Positions 36,726-45,390 of a stretch of 64,000 nucleotides of DNA are shown here, one piece after another. The DNA comes from Maribacter sp. BPC-D8 (GTDB taxonomy: Bacteria; Bacteroidota; Bacteroidia; Flavobacteriales; Flavobacteriaceae): positions 2,170,001-2,234,000 of the forward strand of contig NZ_CP128187.1 in NCBI RefSeq assembly GCF_035207705.1, given 5' to 3'. Position 1 is the stretch's first letter. Each line of letters opens with the position of its first letter. The notes below the pieces were generated by a model. The model was not told where the DNA came from. It saw only the letters and a program-made list of their open reading frames with translations, and made no database searches. Both the position numbers and the translations under genes were made by a program.

Positions 36726-37907
36726 ATGAATAAAATAAAGCGTTTAATACTAGTTTTAATCCTTATTTTAATTTCCTGCAAAGGACAAAACAACCAAGAA
36801 GAAAAGCCACTTACTGGCTTTAATAAGGTAGAACTAGTTCTAGACAATGAGTTTATAACTAAAGATACCATTACACAAAAAAGCATTAGCTTTTTAAATT
36901 CTACAACCAAACAAGAAGTTTCTGTTTTACATCATATAGAAGAAACGGGGTTTCATATGTATAACGGCATGTCTTTTAAAAACAAGGATGTTGGGGTAAT
37001 CGTTGGCGGTGCTGGTTTAATAACCAGAATTACCAAAGATGGCGGTAAAACATGGCTTGAAAACCGGTTTTCTAGATTCGGTAATCCGTTTTATTCTGTA
37101 GCTTTTTCTGATAATTCCATTTTTGTGGTCGGTGATAGTGAATACATTTTTACGACTCCTGATTTAGGTGAAAATTGGAGCGCCTTTAATACCGAAGAGC
37201 TTTTTGAAAAAAGAGGGTATTTTACTCCAAAGTATTATAAAACACGATTTGTAAATGGCAAAATAGGTTTTGTAGTTGGCTCAGGTTATATAAGTGGTGA
37301 AGATGGTGGTTTTTCTGTCATACTAAAATCTGTTGACGCTGGTAAAACCTGGACTAATATTGAACACAAAGGTTTGGAAAAGGAGACCGAAGGAATATCA
37401 GATTTTGTTGCCTTTTCAGAAAAGGAAATCATTGTAGTTACTTTTTCTGGTAGAAGCTATAAAAGTACCGATGGCGGCATTACTTGGAAATTACTATTTG
37501 AGACGGATGGTGAAGATTTTGTCAACCTTAATTCTATTGCATTTTTAAACCAAAACACTGGTTTAATTGGAGGGTTAGGAGGCGATTTATTCTATAATGA
37601 TAATAGTGGTTTAGATTGGCGTAAAATTGATATGCCAAAAGATGGAGATGGGTATAAAGCAAATATTTCTGATATTATTTTTACCAAAGAATCCGCACTC
37701 ATTACCACAAGTATATCTTCAGATTATTACAGAGACACATTTGTATACGAACTCAATATTGATGGCACCAATTGTAGACCCTTTTTGACTTCCGATAATG
37801 AAGAGGTATTATTTAGTGGTGAGTCATTCGGTATTCAAGCTATAGATGATGAAGTGCTTATTTTAGATAGAGACAATTTGTATAAGACAAAAACATCGAA
37901 CAATTAA
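36726..37907 (+). CDS. YCF48-like beta-propeller lipoprotein (first paralogue)
   Basis: I chose ATG 36726, which gives a lipoprotein signal (LILVLILILISCKG); an in-frame TTG at 36684 would put 14 extra residues before it. The 393-residue protein carries repeated BNR/YCF48-type blades such as ITKDGGKTWLENRF, FTTPDLGENWSAF, KSVDAGKTWTNI, KSTDGGITWKLLF and NDNSGLDWRKI. YCF48-like propellers are structural or assembly factors; here the protein should be anchored outside the inner membrane. The next gene is a clear paralogue, 7 bp away. Confidence 0.75.
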   Translation: MNKIKRLILVLILILISCKGQNNQEEKPLTGFNKVELVLDNEFITKDTITQKSISFLNSTTKQEVSVLHHIEETGFHMYNGMSFKNKDVGVIVGGAGLITRITKDGGKTWLENRFSRFGNPFYSVAFSDNSIFVVGDSEYIFTTPDLGENWSAFNTEELFEKRGYFTPKYYKTRFVNGKIGFVVGSGYISGEDGGFSVILKSVDAGKTWTNIEHKGLEKETEGISDFVAFSEKEIIVVTFSGRSYKSTDGGITWKLLFETDGEDFVNLNSIAFLNQNTGLIGGLGGDLFYNDNSGLDWRKIDMPKDGDGYKANISDIIFTKESALITTSISSDYYRDTFVYELNIDGTNCRPFLTSDNEEVLFSGESFGIQAIDDEVLILDRDNLYKTKTSNN

Positions 37908-37914
37908 AATAGGT

Positions 37915-39081
37915 ATGAAACTAAAAAATATCCTTTATTGTGGTTTGGCGATTCTTCTTATAAACGCTTGTAAAAACAAAGAAGAAAAGCCAGCAAAATC
38001 GGTAATTAGTTACGTTAATGTAAACGATGTAATTGACGCAGATTTACTTACCCAGCATACTATTCCACATAATATTACTACGTTTTCTAATCTAACAACG
38101 CAGCAAGAAACATCCATCATAAATACTGATATCGGGTTTTGGTTACAAACGACATTTAAAAACGATTCTATTGGTATTATTGTTGGCGGACCTGAGTTAA
38201 ATACTAGAATTACTACCAATGGTGGCGAAACGTGGTTAGAGAATAGCTTTGGCTTTATGGATGCTTTTTATTCCGCAGCATTTTCTGATAACGCCATATT
38301 TGTAGTCGGCGAAAGTGAATACATTTTTAAAACACCAGATTATGGAAAAACCTGGAGTGTTTTTGATACTAAAGAACTTTTTAAAAATCAATTTAATCCC
38401 ACGTATTCTAAAATTATTTTCTTAACAGATAAAATTGGTTTTATTACAGGAGAAGGCAAGATAGGCAATGGAGTTAATGGACATTCAATTTTACTTAAAA
38501 CAGTAGACGGCGGTAAAAGTTGGGTTGACGTAAAACCAAAAGGGTTAGAAAAGAACCTTACAGGCATCGCCGACTTTGTTACTTTATCAGAAAAAGAAAT
38601 ACTAATTGTGACCAATTATGGTAAGTGCTATAAAAGCATAGACGGTGGTTTGCTATGGAAAGAGCTTTATGACAACCAAAGTGAGGAATATATTGGCTTA
38701 GACAATATTGCTTTTTTAGATTCTAAAATAGGATTAATAACTGGGGTTGGTGGAGACCTATATTATACAGATACCGGAGGAGAAAATTGGAGAAAAATTG
38801 AAAGACCATTAAATAGTAATGGAGACAAAACAGAATTTTCAGACATTGTTTTTCTAGAAAACTCAGCGCTTATTACAACAAAAACCTATTCTGAAAAAAA
38901 CACTAGAGAAACTTTAGTTTATCAAATAGATAAAGCAGGTACAAACCTTAGACCTTTTCTAACTTCAGGTGATAAAAACACGGTCTTTAAAGGTTCATCT
39001 AGAAGTATAGCGGTTTTGAATGGTAATGTATACGTATTAGATAAAGATAATTTGTATAAAACAAAAACACCGAACAATTAA
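37915..39081 (+). CDS. YCF48-like beta-propeller lipoprotein (second paralogue)
   Basis: The 388-residue protein has a lipobox (AILLINACKN, Cys at about residue 19). Its blades parallel the preceding gene: ITTNGGETWLENSF, FKTPDYGKTWSVFD, KTVDGGKSWVDV, KSIDGGLLWKELY and TDTGGENWRKI. Both end in DNLYKTKT followed by (S/P)NN. The high similarity over the whole length shows tandem duplication. The next gene starts 1 bp after its stop, so translation is coupled. Confidence 0.75.
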   Translation: MKLKNILYCGLAILLINACKNKEEKPAKSVISYVNVNDVIDADLLTQHTIPHNITTFSNLTTQQETSIINTDIGFWLQTTFKNDSIGIIVGGPELNTRITTNGGETWLENSFGFMDAFYSAAFSDNAIFVVGESEYIFKTPDYGKTWSVFDTKELFKNQFNPTYSKIIFLTDKIGFITGEGKIGNGVNGHSILLKTVDGGKSWVDVKPKGLEKNLTGIADFVTLSEKEILIVTNYGKCYKSIDGGLLWKELYDNQSEEYIGLDNIAFLDSKIGLITGVGGDLYYTDTGGENWRKIERPLNSNGDKTEFSDIVFLENSALITTKTYSEKNTRETLVYQIDKAGTNLRPFLTSGDKNTVFKGSSRSIAVLNGNVYVLDKDNLYKTKTPNN

Positions 39082-39082
39082 A

Positions 39083-40774
39083 ATGGATTTTACTTTAAAA
39101 AACATTACTTGCCAATTTTGGATAGCTTTTTTTATAGGTGTATTATCAGTCTTCAGTAATAAGATAGACAAACATCCCAAGCATACTGAAAGCATTAGTC
39201 CTGCTATGTTCGAAACCATAACGCCAAGAACCCAATTACTTTGGTATTCTGGATTTATAGGGGATTACCCAATAAAACTAATGCTAAAAAGGACTCATAA
39301 TAGAGATGCTTCAGATAGCAGAATCACTGATATAGCTTACGCATATGATAGTCAAAAAAAGTGGATATTTTTAGAGGAACAAGACGAGTTTAAATCTAAC
39401 TTTTTTGGCAGTGAAGTAAAAAATGATGGAATTTATGCTAAAGAAAAATTTGAAGGAAATATAACAGGAAGTTGGGAGGTGCCTTTTATAATTAATACAA
39501 CATTAAATGGTTTATGGTATGATAAGAATGGAAAACCCTTAACGGTTAAGTTAACACCAATGTACCATAACGTGCCAAGTGGCTATGTTAGGTTTGACTA
39601 CTACTCAGACCTAGAACCTACCGAAATCACAAAAGGTAAAGACGGATTAGTCGTAGAAATAAAGCAGGATGATAGGTTAAAGCAAACAATATATCTTGAT
39701 CCTTATACCGAGGATATGTACAATACTGTTTATGTCGATTTTAACTATGACGGTTATTTAGATTTAGTTTTTGGTGATATGCTTTTTTTATATAATCCTA
39801 AGACCGGTATGTATGAAAAAAGCAAGGCGTCTGATAGAGATGAGTTTCCAGAACTAGATGAACTTTATAATTATAATATATATGATAAGAGCTTTACTGT
39901 TCGTGAACCTAGAACAATGACACAGTATGCTAGCTCTGCATTAAATATTATTCCTAAAACATCAAATTCTTATTTTCATAATGACGATGGAGATATTGTC
40001 ACTATCAATCGAAAGTACATTAATGGTAACTGGGAGATAGTCGAGGAATGGGTAGAAAAGATGGAGGAAAATGACGATGTTGATATTTTTTCAGCAGTAA
40101 ATTATGATTTGTTAATAGATTTAAAGAGTTATCATAATCATATTTACTTTGATCCAAACTTTCATAACAATACGGGTATTGATTTAGAATTTAAGGAAAA
40201 GGCTAAATTGTTTGTTGAGATAACCGATAGTAATGGCAAAAAGGATGAACATTACTTACATGAAGTTCAGCTATTAGGCGAAGCAAAAGATATGCTGAAT
40301 GACAATGAAATTCTTTTTGATGGTAAAGAATATATGCTAGCAAATTGGGATGGTCCAATACCATTCTTTCCAGCAAATTTAAAAAATGGAGCGTATCAAT
40401 TTCAACTTATTATAAAACATCCATTGTTTGAAGAAGTTCGTTCAAAGAATCAAACTATAGCGTTACCACTAGACGTAAAAAAAGCTGAAAATATTTTACA
40501 ACTTAAAGGTAACATCAACAAAAAAGTAAATGGTAAAATCTATTTTATATGGAATGACACCAAAGTAAAAGCCACCTTCATCAATAGTAAAACCCAACAA
40601 AGAATAAAGCTTATTGGCACCGTAATTAATGGGAAGTTAAATCTTACCGAATATGAAAAAGACGATGTTGTAAGCGGTTATTTTGAAGGCAAATATTACA
40701 ATGGAATATATAAAGGTTTATGGGTGAGTCCTGATCGAAAAACTAATGTTCCATTTGAATTTAAACAAAACTAG
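39083..40774 (+). CDS. Exported protein with XAC2610-like loop, unknown function
   Basis: The 563-residue protein has a hydrophobic N-terminal segment (FWIAFFIGVLSVFS) that is either a signal or an anchor. Two similar beta modules are seen near residues 50-170 (FEGNITGSWEVPF, LNGLWYDKNGKPL) and at the C-terminus (GYFEGKYYNGIYKGLWVSPD). Between them lies VYVDFNYDGYLDLVFGDMLF, a calcium-loop motif like that in XAC2610-type immunity proteins. It follows the YCF48-like gene by one base. A periplasmic immunity role is possible by motif and context but unproven. Confidence 0.6.
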   Translation: MDFTLKNITCQFWIAFFIGVLSVFSNKIDKHPKHTESISPAMFETITPRTQLLWYSGFIGDYPIKLMLKRTHNRDASDSRITDIAYAYDSQKKWIFLEEQDEFKSNFFGSEVKNDGIYAKEKFEGNITGSWEVPFIINTTLNGLWYDKNGKPLTVKLTPMYHNVPSGYVRFDYYSDLEPTEITKGKDGLVVEIKQDDRLKQTIYLDPYTEDMYNTVYVDFNYDGYLDLVFGDMLFLYNPKTGMYEKSKASDRDEFPELDELYNYNIYDKSFTVREPRTMTQYASSALNIIPKTSNSYFHNDDGDIVTINRKYINGNWEIVEEWVEKMEENDDVDIFSAVNYDLLIDLKSYHNHIYFDPNFHNNTGIDLEFKEKAKLFVEITDSNGKKDEHYLHEVQLLGEAKDMLNDNEILFDGKEYMLANWDGPIPFFPANLKNGAYQFQLIIKHPLFEEVRSKNQTIALPLDVKKAENILQLKGNINKKVNGKIYFIWNDTKVKATFINSKTQQRIKLIGTVINGKLNLTEYEKDDVVSGYFEGKYYNGIYKGLWVSPDRKTNVPFEFKQN

Positions 40775-40854
40775 AAAAATTAATAAAAGAGAATGAAATG
40801 CTAAATCAAAGCAGAGGTTTATTAGAAAAAGTAAGTGAATATCTAAAACAATAA
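40765..40854 (+). pseudogene. C-terminal remnant of an unknown coding sequence
   Basis: A frame overlapping the end of the preceding gene reads TKLEKLIKENEMLNQSRGLL, then EKVSEYLKQ and stop. It has the composition of a real helical C-terminus but lacks any upstream gene in frame. It is probably the 3' remnant of a lost gene. The short length keeps confidence low. Confidence 0.3.
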
Positions 40855-40868
40855 AAACAGTCAACCCA

Positions 40869-41537
40869 ATGAAAAAGATTTTTATACTATTAAGTTTTCT
40901 ATTGACCTCTAATTACATTCATAGTCAAACCCTGAATGAAAAAATTTATGAAACCACTTGTGAATGTTTTAATACTACTGAAAATTTAGATCGACTTACT
41001 TCTGAATCTTGTTATGACAAAAGCGTATCACAATACGAGACAGAAATCAGGGAATTGATTGATGAAGGTTCTGAAATTTCTATACAAGAGCAGGCAGAAT
41101 CTCTTGGCTATAAAATAAAGTCTGAATCTTTTGAATATTTAATTTTCAACTGTGAAGTATATTTTAATTACATGGTTGACGTTAAAGAAAAGGCATTTGT
41201 TAATTTTAAATCTTCTATTACTTTAGAAAAAATAGATTCCATAAATGAATTAATTCTAAAAAAAAGAACACTAGAATTATTATGGGAAAGAGGGAACTAT
41301 TTATTCGTAAATGGTGAATTAGAAAGAGCAGAAAAAGACTACTTAGAATGCCTTGATATTAACCCCAACTATTATCCAGCTAGTTTTTTTTTAGGTTGGC
41401 TTAATGAAAGAAAAGGCAATTATGACAAAGCGATTGAACTGTATGAAAATCTATTGGATAGTACTGATATGAAAGCAGTAAAAATAAATTTAGCAATTGT
41501 TAAACAAAAATTAAAAAATAGAAGTAAAGATAATTGA
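40869..41537 (+). CDS. Secreted TPR protein
   Basis: The 222-residue protein has a signal peptide (MKKIFILLSFLLTSNYIHSQ), a cysteine-containing helical part (ETTCECFNTTENLDRL, ESCYDKS) and at least two C-terminal TPR motifs (WERGNYLFVNGELERAEKDY, PASFFLGWLNERKGNYDKAI). It is probably periplasmic and mediates protein contacts. It is followed by two small genes with gaps of 13 and 4 bp. Confidence 0.7.
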   Translation: MKKIFILLSFLLTSNYIHSQTLNEKIYETTCECFNTTENLDRLTSESCYDKSVSQYETEIRELIDEGSEISIQEQAESLGYKIKSESFEYLIFNCEVYFNYMVDVKEKAFVNFKSSITLEKIDSINELILKKRTLELLWERGNYLFVNGELERAEKDYLECLDINPNYYPASFFLGWLNERKGNYDKAIELYENLLDSTDMKAVKINLAIVKQKLKNRSKDN

Positions 41538-41550
41538 GAATTACAAAGAC

Positions 41551-41925
41551 ATGAAATTGAATTTTAGAACAGAAAATATTGAAGTTAGTGGTGAGACATA
41601 TGCTGTTAATATACCAGAAGGCGAAATATATGTAGCTGCTGTTTATAATGACGTACAAGCTGCAAAAACTATTTACATTAACTTTTCTGATGTCCTCAAA
41701 GAAAAGTTATCACTTACTCAAGTAGAATTTATTCTTAATTATCAAGCTAATTATATTGAATACCAGCGTAGAAAAAATCCAAATCTTGTTGAGTTAGATA
41801 AGTCCAATATTGAGTTCCTTAAACAAAGAATAAAATCTATTGGTAGAAGTTTATCTAAAGATGAAATTCTAGAAATATTTCATGCAGAATCATTTTATCT
41901 AAAGCTTATAAACGTAATTGATTAA
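41551..41925 (+). CDS. Small soluble protein of unknown function
   Basis: The 124-residue protein has no signal peptide. An N-terminal beta part (NIPEGEIYVAAVYNDVQAAK) is followed by a helical half (LTQVEFILNYQANYIEYQRR). Its size, cytoplasmic nature and position between accessory genes fit an immunity or chaperone role, but no family was recognised. It lies 4 bp ahead of the DKNYY gene. Confidence 0.55.
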   Translation: MKLNFRTENIEVSGETYAVNIPEGEIYVAAVYNDVQAAKTIYINFSDVLKEKLSLTQVEFILNYQANYIEYQRRKNPNLVELDKSNIEFLKQRIKSIGRSLSKDEILEIFHAESFYLKLINVID

Positions 41926-41929
41926 TTAA

Positions 41930-42526
41930 ATGAATCTGAGGGACCCACATACTTTTAAGGTTATTAGTGAATTTATAACGATAGATAAATTCGGGGTTTA
42001 TCTTCAAAATAAACTAATACCTAATAGTGATGGTTTAAGTTTTAAATTACTTGATGGTGGGTATGCTGTAGATAATAATCAAGTATATTATATTCCCACT
42101 AATTTTTATACCGTTTTAAAAGGGGCTGATAAAGAAACATTTGAAATCATAAATTCTGGTTTTGTTTCTTATGCAAAAGATAAAAATCAGGTGTATTGTA
42201 ATGAGCATAGTATTGAAAGAGCCGACCCCTCTTCATTTAAAATACTTGATAGTTTAAATGGATATTCAAGAGATAACAAACATATTTTTCATTTTTATGG
42301 AGAAATGAAAGATACAGATGTAAATTCTTTTCAACTTTTAAAATATGACTTAGCAAAAGACAACAAATCTATTTTCTATCGAGGTCTACCAATTAAAGAA
42401 GTTGATTATGAATCCTTTAAAATGATTGAAGGCAATTCAAGCTATGATGGCGAAGACAAAAACAATTATTATAGATCTGGTGGCGGTGCGCATGATGATG
42501 GTAGTTTAGGAATTTTCAAAAAATAA
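41930..42526 (+). CDS. DKNYY family protein
   Basis: The 198-residue protein contains repeated DK(N)-x-(V/I)(Y/F)Y motifs: VDNNQVYYI, AKDKNQVYCN, SRDNKHIFHF, AKDNKSIFYRG and GEDKNNYYRSG, each separated by D-x-x-(S/T)F-x-(I/L)L segments. This is the DKNYY repeat family, common in Bacteroidota and frequent near immunity genes. There is no signal peptide. The binding partner is unknown. It precedes the first MORN giant gene by 9 bp. Confidence 0.82.
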   Translation: MNLRDPHTFKVISEFITIDKFGVYLQNKLIPNSDGLSFKLLDGGYAVDNNQVYYIPTNFYTVLKGADKETFEIINSGFVSYAKDKNQVYCNEHSIERADPSSFKILDSLNGYSRDNKHIFHFYGEMKDTDVNSFQLLKYDLAKDNKSIFYRGLPIKEVDYESFKMIEGNSSYDGEDKNNYYRSGGGAHDDGSLGIFKK

Positions 42527-42535
42527 AATTTACCA

Positions 42536-45385
42536 ATGAGAAATTATAAAATAGTACTCTTACTACACGTATTCTTAGTAGTTACAAACCTTACTGCCCA
42601 AAAAGACACCCTCTATTTTAATTCTCGATGGAATAAAACAGACAAAAACAATGCTGCCTTTTTTCGTCTTGTGCCCTTAGAAAAGGAAGGTAATTTATTT
42701 AAGGTGAAAGACTATTATATAAATGGTAATCTGCAAATGCAGGGTTATTGGTCTAATTTAGAGAAAGAGACCCTACACGGCAATGTTACTTGGTACTTTG
42801 AAGACGGAACAAAGTCTATAGAATCAGAATACAAAAATGGCATTTTAGAAGGTGCGAATACTATTTATAAAAAAGGAGGTCAGGTAAGTTCTAAAGGTAT
42901 TTACAAGAACAATGAGGCTTACTCGGGTAGTTTTATTGTGTATCGTCTATTACAAACCTACGCCAATGGCATGTTGAATGGCGAAGAAATTAGCTATGCT
43001 GAAAATGGTAAAATAGCCACTAGAGGGGTCAATAAAAACGGCAAACGATTTAACGGAGAATTCACCAATACCCAAACGGAAAAAACCACATATAAAGATG
43101 GTAAAAATGACGGATTTACAACATCTTACTATGATTTAAATTTTATTCAAAAAAAGCAATCTTATGCTATTAGTAACGGCATAAAAGAAGGCGAAGAAGT
43201 TTCCTTTCACGAAGATGGCAAAGAAAAATCTAGAGGCATCAATAAAGCGGGAATGTTATATAATGGTTCATTTTACAATGAATATATGCGTACAATCGCC
43301 TCTTATAAAGATGGTGGTTTTCATGGTCCGCTAACTACATTCAATGAAAAGGGAAAAATAATTTCGATACGTGAATATGTTAATGGCAAGGTTTCAGGTA
43401 GGGTAATGAGTACAGGGCTTTTTGAGAATAAAATATGTGAGTGTGTATATCAAAATGAAAAACCATTTAATGGCAAAGAATGCAAAGGTTATGACGTTTA
43501 TGAGTATGTAGATGGTCAATTAGTAAAGTTAACCTCTTACAATTCTGAAAATGAAGATGAAAAAATAGAAATTCAGTTTTTTCAAGACAAAGAGAAAACT
43601 AAAAAAATCGTCAACTTAAACGGAGAAACATACGAGTTACTTTATAAACAAGGCAAGGCGTATTCTGGGCAAGATTACGATCGTATATCGGGTAGCCTAA
43701 CCACTTTTAAAAATGGTGCAAAAGAAGGTCCTTTTAAAATTAATAAAAAATATAAGGGGTATATCGCATCTGGTAATTTTAAACAAGAGGTTTACGACGG
43801 AAAAATAGAATTCGAGAATTTAGAAAGTAAGACAAGTACATTCTGTACGTACCAAAATGGAAAACCAATTGATGGCACCGCAATTTACAAAGACACCATT
43901 GTATCTTATAAAAACGGACTTAAACATGGGTTAGAAACCCCTATGAGTGCTTATGGAGCTTATAATTCACCTTTTGATAGTATTAGCAGAAACTATAAAG
44001 AAGGTAAGCTACATGGACAAATACAATATTTTGAAGAAAGTGAATTAATAGCTGAAGGATTGTACCAAAACAACAAACCTTTTACGGGCGTATTTTATGA
44101 ATACCCAGGCGGAACCAGTTATACACGCAACACCTATAACGAAGGCGCACAATTAAAAGAGGAATATATTGCTCAGAAATTTAAGGCTATCTACGAGTAC
44201 AAAGACAATAAACTTCAACAAGGAAAATTCTATTATAATGAGGAGTTAATTGCTGAGGGTTTATACAAAAATGAGATTCCTTTTGAAGGTAGTTTTGCCA
44301 CACTAGAAAAAATAGACAAAAATTATTTCCCTGAGAAATACACTCTTACGAGCTATAAAAAAGGTGAGAAAAATGGGGGTGAAACTGTAGTTAATTTTAA
44401 CGAAAATTCAATAGAAGAAATAACCCAATATAAAAATGGAAAAATCTTAAGTAGCGCTATTTTCCTTCCTTTTAAAGACAAAGCTAGTCTCGAAGGCACC
44501 TATAAAAATAACATGCCTTTTTCGGGAGATTTTTTAACGACCCTAGCTATTAACCTACCAGATACAGATACCAAAAGTAGCTACCAATCTGTAAGTCATT
44601 ATGAAAATGGTCGAAAATCTGGCATGGAATACTTTACTACCATGGGATCTAATATGCAGGTTGTTTTAGATAGTGTAAGCTATAAAGACGGAAAACCATT
44701 TCAAGGCAACCTACTTGAAATATACAACAGCGATACCCTACAACACCATTATGAAGAAGGAAATTTAGTGCAGACTAATATTTATACAAGGGGGCTTAGC
44801 AAAAAACCAGATGCTATAGTTAAGTATACAGCCAAAGGCTATACGACAACAAATGAAAGACCTTCTAGAGACATGACAAGCTATTCTAGCGAAGTAATTT
44901 ACACAAATACCGACCCTAGTGAAGGAACTGCAATTATTACTGGTAATGGGAATGAAATAGGTAGATTTTCATTCTCAAAAAAAGGAATTTCTGATGCTTC
45001 ATTTTCGTTTAAGGAATATGGCACAAACGTTACCATAGAAAGTATTTCTTTGAATAAAATAAATCTCGTTTTTGACTTAGAAAATATGCGCATTAAGTTT
45101 GAAAGCACACTTAAACCTATGAGTAATATAAAACCTAGTGATGTTCAAGATTGGTTACGGTTATTTTATTTTGGTGATGGTCCGGCAAGTTTTTATTTAG
45201 ATGGTGAAGAAACAGCCACTGCTACATGTATTTATAAAGAGGGTCGAGAGTATAACGGTATTACCGCTAACATAAACGAAAATGGCAGCTATAACTATAA
45301 CTTGTATAAGAAAGGCGAATTGGTCAAACAACAAAAAAATATAACCAAAGAGCAATTAGTACAACTAATTCAAACCAAGAATTAA
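42536..45385 (+). CDS. Giant secreted MORN/YwqK-like repeat protein (first paralogue)
   Basis: The 949-residue protein has a signal peptide (VFLVVTNLTAQ) and a head starting KDTLYFNSRWNKTDK. More than twenty MORN-variant repeats follow, of the type G-x-x-x-x-(Y/F)-x-(E/N)-(N/D)-G, for example WYFEDGTKSIESEYKNGILE and YKEGKLHGQIQYF. This repeat is shared with the YwqK-type proteins annotated as toxin-antitoxin antitoxins, though those are shorter and often cytoplasmic. The tail (TKEQLVQLIQTKN) matches the tail of the next protein. It is probably periplasmic or surface-exposed; ligand unknown. Confidence 0.75.
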   Translation: MRNYKIVLLLHVFLVVTNLTAQKDTLYFNSRWNKTDKNNAAFFRLVPLEKEGNLFKVKDYYINGNLQMQGYWSNLEKETLHGNVTWYFEDGTKSIESEYKNGILEGANTIYKKGGQVSSKGIYKNNEAYSGSFIVYRLLQTYANGMLNGEEISYAENGKIATRGVNKNGKRFNGEFTNTQTEKTTYKDGKNDGFTTSYYDLNFIQKKQSYAISNGIKEGEEVSFHEDGKEKSRGINKAGMLYNGSFYNEYMRTIASYKDGGFHGPLTTFNEKGKIISIREYVNGKVSGRVMSTGLFENKICECVYQNEKPFNGKECKGYDVYEYVDGQLVKLTSYNSENEDEKIEIQFFQDKEKTKKIVNLNGETYELLYKQGKAYSGQDYDRISGSLTTFKNGAKEGPFKINKKYKGYIASGNFKQEVYDGKIEFENLESKTSTFCTYQNGKPIDGTAIYKDTIVSYKNGLKHGLETPMSAYGAYNSPFDSISRNYKEGKLHGQIQYFEESELIAEGLYQNNKPFTGVFYEYPGGTSYTRNTYNEGAQLKEEYIAQKFKAIYEYKDNKLQQGKFYYNEELIAEGLYKNEIPFEGSFATLEKIDKNYFPEKYTLTSYKKGEKNGGETVVNFNENSIEEITQYKNGKILSSAIFLPFKDKASLEGTYKNNMPFSGDFLTTLAINLPDTDTKSSYQSVSHYENGRKSGMEYFTTMGSNMQVVLDSVSYKDGKPFQGNLLEIYNSDTLQHHYEEGNLVQTNIYTRGLSKKPDAIVKYTAKGYTTTNERPSRDMTSYSSEVIYTNTDPSEGTAIITGNGNEIGRFSFSKKGISDASFSFKEYGTNVTIESISLNKINLVFDLENMRIKFESTLKPMSNIKPSDVQDWLRLFYFGDGPASFYLDGEETATATCIYKEGREYNGITANINENGSYNYNLYKKGELVKQQKNITKEQLVQLIQTKN

Positions 45386-45390
45386 CTATA

